A stretch of 64,000 bases of DNA from Cyprinodon diabolis (Eukaryota > Chordata > Actinopteri > Cyprinodontiformes > Cyprinodontidae), in assembly GCA_030533445.1 (NCBI GenBank), contig CM060080.1:8605717-8669716 (forward strand), in the 5' to 3' direction. This document shows positions 11,601 through 20,600 of the stretch, one piece after another. Each line of letters starts with the position of its first letter. Position 1 is the stretch's first letter. The notes beneath the pieces were generated by a model. That model made no database searches, was not told the origin of the DNA, and saw nothing but the letters and a program-made list of their open reading frames with translations. Both the position numbers and the translations under genes were made by a program.

Positions 11601-14600
11601 TCACAACCTGAGAGAGAGAATCTCTCGAGCCCAGATAAGGCAAATGTTCCTTAATTTGAAGAAGCAGGTGCATCCAAGCAGTTACAGAATGTCTAAAGCC
11701 TCCATTCTGAAAAAGGTGGGGAACCAGTCTTCAGAGCGACTTAGTGTTCATAGTTCAGAAGACGATCACAGCGTGTTTTCTGCTGCAGGCCCAGGAGGTG
11801 ATCCAGCAGTTGAACAGAGACGAGGAAAACCTGAAGAGGAAAAAGGAGCGCATGCTGAAGAAGCGGGATAAATACCTGTCCCTTCTGGTTCCATCAGAAG
11901 GTTTGAATGCTTCTGGTGGATCTGAATATCTGAAGTCCATTTTTCTGGGACGTCCTCTGTCCGCTCCCGCAGAAGTTTGTGTTTCAACCAATAAACTGTC
12001 TGGATAACAATTCACTATGCCTACATCACAGATTCTAATATTCAATTATAATTCAAATCAATCAGTCCAGAACATGTACAACGTTAAACGTTAACTACCT
12101 GGGGGTCAAAACTCCCAGAGGTGTCAAGTAACGAAGTACAAATACTTTGTTACTGTACTTAAGTACACTTTTTAGGTATCTATACTTTACTCCATTAGTT
12201 ATTTTTCTTCCCTACTTCTGATTTCTACTCATTACATTTTCACACAAGTATTTGTACTTTCTGTTCCATACATTTTTAAAACAAACGTTACTCGTTACTC
12301 GTGGCTTCAGTTTAATGTTTCTAAATATTTATTTATGTCATGTGCGCCATCCAATGCAGATCATTGGCTCCATCCACATCTAGTGAAAACTAGTGTAATT
12401 AGATGAGTCATATGACGCAAACACTCATTGGTTTGCTAAAGGAAATCATCAGAAGCAAGCAGGTGTTCTTCAAACTGCAAACGTGAATTGTCTATGCCAT
12501 GCTACAATCTCGGATTCAGAAAAAAATGTCTGAAAGGTCGGACACAGGCGAGAGACCGGGAGACGGAGACCAACAAGACCTCCCTCATCCTTGGCCCTAT
12601 GTCAAAGAATTTTTTAGAAATAGTTAAAAAATTGAGCTTTCAGTTCATATAGTGGCATCTGGCTGTTTTTTTTTAAAGGTTACTTTATACTTTAAGTAGT
12701 TTTTGGAGCGCATTCTTTTTCACTTTTAATTGAGTAAAGAGGTCAAGTTATACTTCAACTTTCACCAGAGTGTTTTTTAACTGCAGTACCTATACTTCTA
12801 CTTAAGTAACAAAAGTTTGTACTTTTCACACCACTGAAAACTCCAAAATAAACACCTTAATAAAATCCTATGCTTCACTTATAATCCCTTATTTATAACA
12901 ATTTACAATTTAGTTTGTTGCAAGGATTTTACAGTTTGAAGAAATAGAAAATGACACCATATGCCAACCGTCACAAGGATGTGCATGACTAGGAAGGGTT
13001 GTATATACTGCATGCATCATTTAGGTAGCTAACATTTTATTACTTCTTGAGCTCCTTCAGTTATTTACTGTCACAGGTAGGTGCTTCGCCCGGAGAGTAA
13101 GTGTTGGGGCCGGTATGATTTAAGGAGGGCCGGCCCTCACAGGCTGAAATTAGGACCGACCCACCGGGCAAATCCCTAATATGACAGATTATCAGTCCGA
13201 GCCTTCTTATGCTCTAGGAACCCTGAGTAGCCTTCACCAGCAAATTGATGTGAACAGGATGACTGGATGGACATGGGGAATGACATTTACAGATGACATC
13301 CTGTGTAAAGTGGACAATGCAGGAGCACGTGCTGACCACCTTGGCATCTGTTCAGGGCGCTGGTGGTGAAACTGCGGCGATTGGTTTTAGTGACGCAGCG
13401 CTGCGGGCCTTTGCGCCAACGACCAGAGAGCTTGGCCGTGTCATGTCCTTCCAAGCTTGTAGACTGGTCTTGGTTGCACAGTCTTCTATGACCGAAGCAT
13501 GCCGTAGGGGTGTCCCGGTTATTCCAGGGGAGCTGTTTGGGGCCCTGGGGGATAGAAGATGATACCACCATCCCAGCATTCGGACAATTTTCCATTCAAC
13601 AGCTAAATTTCTGGGCTGCTAATGCTGTAGATCCATGGCTGGTTGCTACCTTAACCCATGGCTACAGGCTCCAGTTTCAAGACAGTTGTCTTGTTCCATC
13701 TCAGATGCCTTTCTTGGGATGCTTTTGTACTCCACTACCTTGAGGTCTGGTCCAGCTGTTCGCAGGGTGGACAACATACTCCAGCTTTCCAGTTGATTAA
13801 GGCTGGTCAGGCAGTTTCCCGGCTTCATCTTCCTGCGAATGCTGGGCAAACTGACATCTCTAGTCATGCCCTGTTCCCTCACTCTGACTAGAGTGAGGGA
13901 ACAGGGCACGTCTTTGATTCTGGTGGACTGGTTGTGCCCATTGAATCCCTGGGTTGTAAAGATAATCCAAGTTCTGTCAGCTGAGCCATGGGCTCTCCCC
14001 ATTTGTAGGGACGTGCTGTCTCAGGTTCAAGGGGAGAATTATCATCCACACCCACATCACCGAGCTCTCTGGGCTTTACCCATGAAAAGTGGAATTTATA
14101 TGCGACAGGTTTCCATCCAGAGCTCATCCACACCATACAAAATGCTAGGTCTTCTCCTACACGCTCCCTTTACAGTAGTAAATAGAAGGTTTTTGGGGAA
14201 TAGTGAGGGGAAGGCAGGTCATTACTTTTCAGTGTTCAGTGGTAGATGTGCTCTGCTTTTTGCAAAGCTTGTTTGAAAAGGGTAAGGCATTTTCAACAAT
14301 TAAGGTTTATTTAGCTGCAATCTCTGCTTGTCATGTAGGGTTTGGTAATAAACTTGTGGGGAAGCACCCCTTAGTGTGTCCTTTCATGAGAGGGGTTCAA
14401 CGTAAGTTGGTAGTTCCTAAGCCTCTAGTGCCATTATGGGATCTCACTCTGATGCTGCACGCTCTTTGCCATCATCCCTTTGAAACTTTGGAGGTCGTTG
14501 CCTTAAAGTTTCTTTAATTTAAAACTACCCTGCTCCTAGTGTTGGCCACAGCTAAGAGAGTAAGTGAGTTGCATGCATTTTTAGCCAGCCGGCCGGTTTA

Positions 14601-17600
14601 CAGTGGGCTCTCCAAGTTGTGCTTGAGACCCAATTCTGCTTTTGTGCCAAAGGTTTTGCAATAATCATACAGGTGTTTGTTGGTGGAATTGCTGGCATTC
14701 CATCTTCCCCCATTTTCTTTAGCAAGAGGGCAGAAGCTTCATCACTCAAGTCCAGTGATAGCTTTAAGAGCTTATGTGTGGACAGGACAACCTGTTTTAG
14801 AAGAGCTTCCATCTGTTTGTGTCTTGGGGTACCGCTCATAAGGGCAAACCAGTCTCCTGCCAAGGGTTAGCACACTAGAATGGGGAAGCTATATCTCTGG
14901 CATATAGGTTTGCAGGCTCTGAGCCCCCTAAATGGGCGAAGTCCCATTGTACCAAGAGCATTGCCACCTCTTGGGCTTTGTTCCATGTTGTGTCAGTTCA
15001 GGACATCTGTGCTTTAGCCAGTTGGGCTACACCACCACATTTGTGAGGTTTTAGAGGCTGGATTGGGTTAGCCATCGCTTGCGCAGATAGTTCTTGAAGT
15101 AGTTATGTCAGAGTCCATCTAAGGCCCTGGATTGGGATTCCAATCATGCATGGCTTTGGGGTCAGCATGCAATCCGGGAGTGGGCCATGTCTTCTAGGGT
15201 GAAACACAGAGTGAAGTTAGAAAGAGAATGTTGAGTTGCTTATTGTAATCCCTGGTTCTTTGATAACAGAGCGAGGGCATGGGCATGGAAAGAAACCTGG
15301 CTAGCATGAATTGAGCCTAGTAGGTTAGCCGTAGGTGGAGGCCCGGGCATGGCTCAACCTGTCTGTCACAGACAGATGTGATGTCATTGGAGCTTCCGTA
15401 GTTGGTCACGCAGAAGCAATTGCCATAGTGAAACACCTCACTCTGTTATCAAACAACCAGGGATTACATTAAAGCTACAGTGTGTAATTTTTAGCGACAT
15501 CTAACGTCCAGACTGCAGACCGCAGCAACATGAACATCTCCCCCCCCCACCGCTTCTCCCCCCCAACAGTACGGCGAGCGTTACGGGACAAAATGTCTTC
15601 CACGACGTCAGCATCACCTACCTTCTAAAGTGATGAGGTTTGTTTACATAGATAATTTTACAGATAGTATTTCATTAGTCTGTGTGTTCAGTACCGTCTC
15701 AGTTCATCTCTCTAAACTTGCCGTAGTTACTTTCGAGCGTAATGGGCGATCTCGCAACCGCTAGTTTGTTGGCTCTGCGCTGCCGTAGCGCAAAGATGTC
15801 TGCCTCCATGGCTGCGAGACCCGCTCCTATGTAATTATAAATAACGAATTCTAAGGCAACGCAAATATTAAGGTTAAGAGGCTGAGCTCGTAGATGATGA
15901 TAAATAACATAGTTATATATAATATATTACATTTCTGACTGTATATCCCTGTAATTATTACACACTGTAGCTTTAAGTAACCCAATGTTTTGTGTCTTTG
16001 TATTGAAATTTTTGGGTATTATGATGATTTCAGTTGGACTATCGTTGGACAGAACATCCCTTAAATGTCCATGGCCAGTTTTGTTTAAAAATTTTGGCCG
16101 ATATATTTTGGATATGGTTTTTTTTAAAGCCCCAAATATCGATATTGGTCTTCAAAATCCTATGTCGGTTGGGCTCATTGTTTACAAGCACTGCCAACCC
16201 ACCTCCTGAGTTTTCCACCCTTCTGTCAATCTCTGTGTGCTCGTATGGTCTCGAAGCCAGGCAGAGAGAAACTGGAGTGTGAGATATGATCCTGCAGCCA
16301 TGTTTCAGTGAAATCCTTATTGCTACATTGCTCATATTCTGGTTGGATCCTTGCTAGGGCGTGGAGTTCTAACTTGTTTGACAACCGTAGGGAAGAGAGC
16401 AAAAAAAAAAAATATATAGATTAACTGAAGCCCACAATCCGATCCAGTCTATTCTGGTCTATTCCGGCTGGTAGGGACTCAGACCAGGTAGCCGGTTTCT
16501 CTTCTAAGAGGTCAGTAGATCTTTATACGTCCCTCTGACTGTTAAACCTGAGGAACAGCAGCTGTGTGGATGGCTGGCCGGAGCAGAAATACGGTATTAA
16601 CATATTGACTTGAAGGTCTCCTCAGTGATGCCATGCCCCTGACCCTGTTTTGTTCCGTGTTCTGACAGCGGACCAGACCGGCGGCGCCGCTGTGAAGGAG
16701 GAGATGGACCTGATCTACATCTCATCTGAAGAGGACAGTTTAAACAGGAGGACTGTTGCTGATGTAAGCTGCTCCCTCAGTGGTTCTTCTGTAGCTCAGT
16801 CTGTTTGCCAGAGTCCTTCTGTTCTGGTTCCTCTGGAACCTTTCAGATCATCAGTAGAAGCTCACTGTCAGCCAGAGATGATCATGTTACCCCAGATTCC
16901 TCATCTTCCTCTCCACCTCACTCACGTATGTCGTGCTTGATCAGTCACGTTAATCAGAGCTGTTCCACATCCACCTTTACTCCTTTGAATGTCATCATCC
17001 ATGTAAATCTTCTCCTTCCTTCACCCTCAAAATAATGATCTGAGCTACTTTTTACTCCGCTTCGGTCCGGCCAGGTCAAGATCTGCAATTCCAATCGCAC
17101 CAAACAGGAAAAAAAAGGTCAAAAAGATCCAGTTTGTTAAATTAAGATATGGTAATGACAGATCGGCAACAACAGATTAGAGCATAATTCTTATATATTC
17201 CCCAAATCTAAACCGTTTAATTAAATGATTGGAAGCAAACTATCGGTACTTCAACAGACCAGGAAGCAGATTTCTCATCTCCATCAAAATATTTATTTTA
17301 TACCGAGAGGCTTAAAAGTTTAATCAAATCCAGTTACAACTTCCAAGAGCGCATCTGACAACTTCAAAAACACGTCATATCGCAGGCATGGATGAAGAGA
17401 TGCTGAGTTTGGAGGCAGATAACAAACCAATGTTGTATGATTCTAATTATCCCAGATCCATTACAAAGATCTATGGCATGTACTTATATAGCGCCTTTAT
17501 TCAAGTTAGGAGACTTGACCAAAGCGCTTTACACTACATTCATTCACCCATTCACGCACACACTCACACACTGATAGTGGCAAGCCACATTGTAGCCACA

Positions 17601-20600
17601 GCTGCCCTGGGGCTCACTGACAGAAGCGGGGCTGCCGTACACTGGCACCACCGGGCCCTCTGACCATCTATGATCTATGAGTAAAATAAAATGTTTGTGC
17701 GGAAACATGAGATTAATACTGATGGTGATATTTAATATACCTAAAAAAAACATTTGCTGTGATTTGATGAATTTAGCTTTCATCACAAAAAAAAAATAAA
17801 AATCGTGGCAATCACTGAGTCTGGGAGCGGTCATTTTTGCCCAAATATAGTAACACATCCCTCCTGCCATCTTCCGGCAGTGATGTCACAGTGCGGTAAG
17901 CCCAGCACCATTCTCCCCGCTTTACAAGCAAAATCAATAGGAACTACTAGACCAGTGTGTTCAATCCTGGTCCTCAAGGCGCACTGCCCTGCATGTTTTA
18001 GATGTTTCCCAGCTTTCACACACCTGTTATCAATTGATAGCAGATTATCAGGCTTTGCTGAACTGCAATCATCTGAATCAGGTTTGCTGAATCTCAGAAA
18101 CATCCAAAACATGCAGAGCAGGGTGTCTTGAGGACCAGGGTTAAAAAACACTGTACTAGACACATATGCAATCAACAACAATTATTGAAGATTTCCAGAG
18201 GACTTCACCATTGAAATTCACCAGAGCTATAGTGAAACTGACAATGCCCACGTGCATGACAGCTGGATGTTGGAATACACTGGGGAAAAGTAAAAAAAAA
18301 AGTTATTTCACCATTCCGATTCCCGATCCGCCACTGACGGGTTGGTCGTTGGATCGCCAACTTGAAGAGGGAGGATTTGCCATCAAACTTTGGCCAGAGA
18401 AAAAACACGAAATATGTAGCCAACATTTGGAAGAAGAATGTTTTCAAGATGACTTGGATAATAGCGCGTTGTGACAAACACCAGATACAGCACTGGGACT
18501 TGATCAACAGCCGATACCGCACCGTGACGTCACAAACCAGTAGGTGGCAGTAGTGTTCTTTGACAAACATGATGCCTCCGGTAAAGCACATTCAAATGAA
18601 AATTACTCTTAAAACACTCATCATTTATTGAACAGTATGGAATAATTTAATATTTAAAGTACTTTCAGAAGTTTGTACTCTGAATATGACCTGACTTTTT
18701 ATTTAAATTAAGCGTCCATTACCTCTTATTTTGTTCCTATGAATTAAATAAGTATAATATAGCACATGCTCTCCTCGATCTCCAAGGAACACAGAGCGTA
18801 GCAGGACTGGAGGAACCGCTCAGGCTGTAGGCGTTGCGGTCTGGAATGGAGCGGGTTATGCAGGATTTCAGGGTTAGACGGAGAAGTTAGATCTGCTTAG
18901 GAGAAGTTGTCAACGCCTCCCTGCCATCCTCATTTATCTGCGTAGGTCTTGGTTCTGTAGTTCTGTGTCTTTCCTCCCATCATTTCAGCTCATTTACTGG
19001 TCTGACTTAGGCCCCGTCCACACAAAGTCAAAGCGAACACGAAACGCTAATATTTTCCAGAACGTTTGTCGTAAAATAAATGTCATCGTCCACACGAATG
19101 CATGAAAACGCTGCAAAATGTATGCCAGGCCTATAAGTGGCGCTGTGGTGCCAAAGCAAAAAGAGGCGACGAAATGTTGGGCATGCGCACTAATATTTAT
19201 ACATGGTTGCCCTGCAGGTCCATTTTCGTGGTTCAGTGAAATTCAGGTGCTGAACTATGTCGTCGATATTGCTCTGTTCTTCCTGGAGATATTCTAGAAG
19301 AAGAAGATACTGTTGTAAGCCCGACAGCAGGGTGAGTAGCATTAGCAGCAACCATTCAACACAGTACGGCGCCATTGTTGTTGTGATACTGTGTTGCGCA
19401 TGCGTGTTTAGAGGCGACGCTATGACGCATGCGTGTAAAAAAAAAAAAAAATGCGGTTAGAGCTTAAAGATGGAAACGCGAAAACGGCGTTACCAAATCT
19501 TCCCACTCTGAAGGCTGAATAAAAAAAGATCGTTTACAGACCCCGAAACGCCGGCTTCGTATGGATGAGAGGCTGGTTTGGTGAAAAATTTGTGCGTTTA
19601 GGCCAGGGTTCGGCATCGTGTGGACGGGGCCTTAGTAAATTTATGAGCAGGACAGTTCTTCACGTTTCTACCTGGACCCTGTGGAGTTCCTGAAGCTTGT
19701 TTAGGTCTGAGGCGTCTGTCTGTTGATTCTATTTCTGTAGTGGCAGGTTTAAAACTTAATCCTTCAGAGTCATTTTTAATGCAGTGAAACCAGAAGCTCT
19801 GAAGCTGCAAACTGGATTGTAGCTGCAGCAGTTTCATCTCAATGCTCTCTGGTTCTGGCAGGACGCTGCTGCAGCTGTTGAGCTCTCAGATGTTGACCAG
19901 AGGAGGAGCAGTCCGCAGCAGGACCAGAAGAAGACAAGCAGCAGTTCAGGGTGAGAAGTTCCCTCATGGTCACTGCTGCCTCTATTCTATCCATGATTCA
20001 TCAACATTGTTGAACCTGCATGTTCTGCTTTCCAGAGAGGACTTGGAGCTGGAAGATGGTAGCCCCGTGGTGAACCCTGGGAGGACGGCGCTCCTCGGTC
20101 AGGTCTGTAAACCTGAGGGTCTTGGGCCCAGATGTCACTTTAGCTCCACAGAACCGTGAAGACGTGATACATTCTGCCTGATTCAGGGTCAGATGACCTG
20201 AATGAAACAGGTTTTCAGGCAAAGCCAGCCTGGTTCTACTGCTTGGTCTGGACCATGGCAGCCAGAACTGTCACAGAGGAACCTAGAGCTCTTTAAAGTC
20301 CAGGTTCATGATATGCACCCAAAGGCCAAGTTCTGCCTAAGTAGAACCAGCTGATTTAGTTCAGTCACTAACTCTGCAGGATTCTCTCCTGGATGAGCAG
20401 GTAGAGGCAGGAGATATTGACTCTTCAGCAATCCCTCACACTAAGCATGCTGGTAGCGACAGTGGAGAGTAAAAAAACTCCCCTTTAGCAAGAAGAAACC
20501 TCCAGCAGAACCAGGCTCAGTGTGAGCAGCCATCTGCTGAGGCCGACTGGGGTTCAAGAAGACAGAAGCAGAGATAGAAACAATGATCAATGAGGACTTT

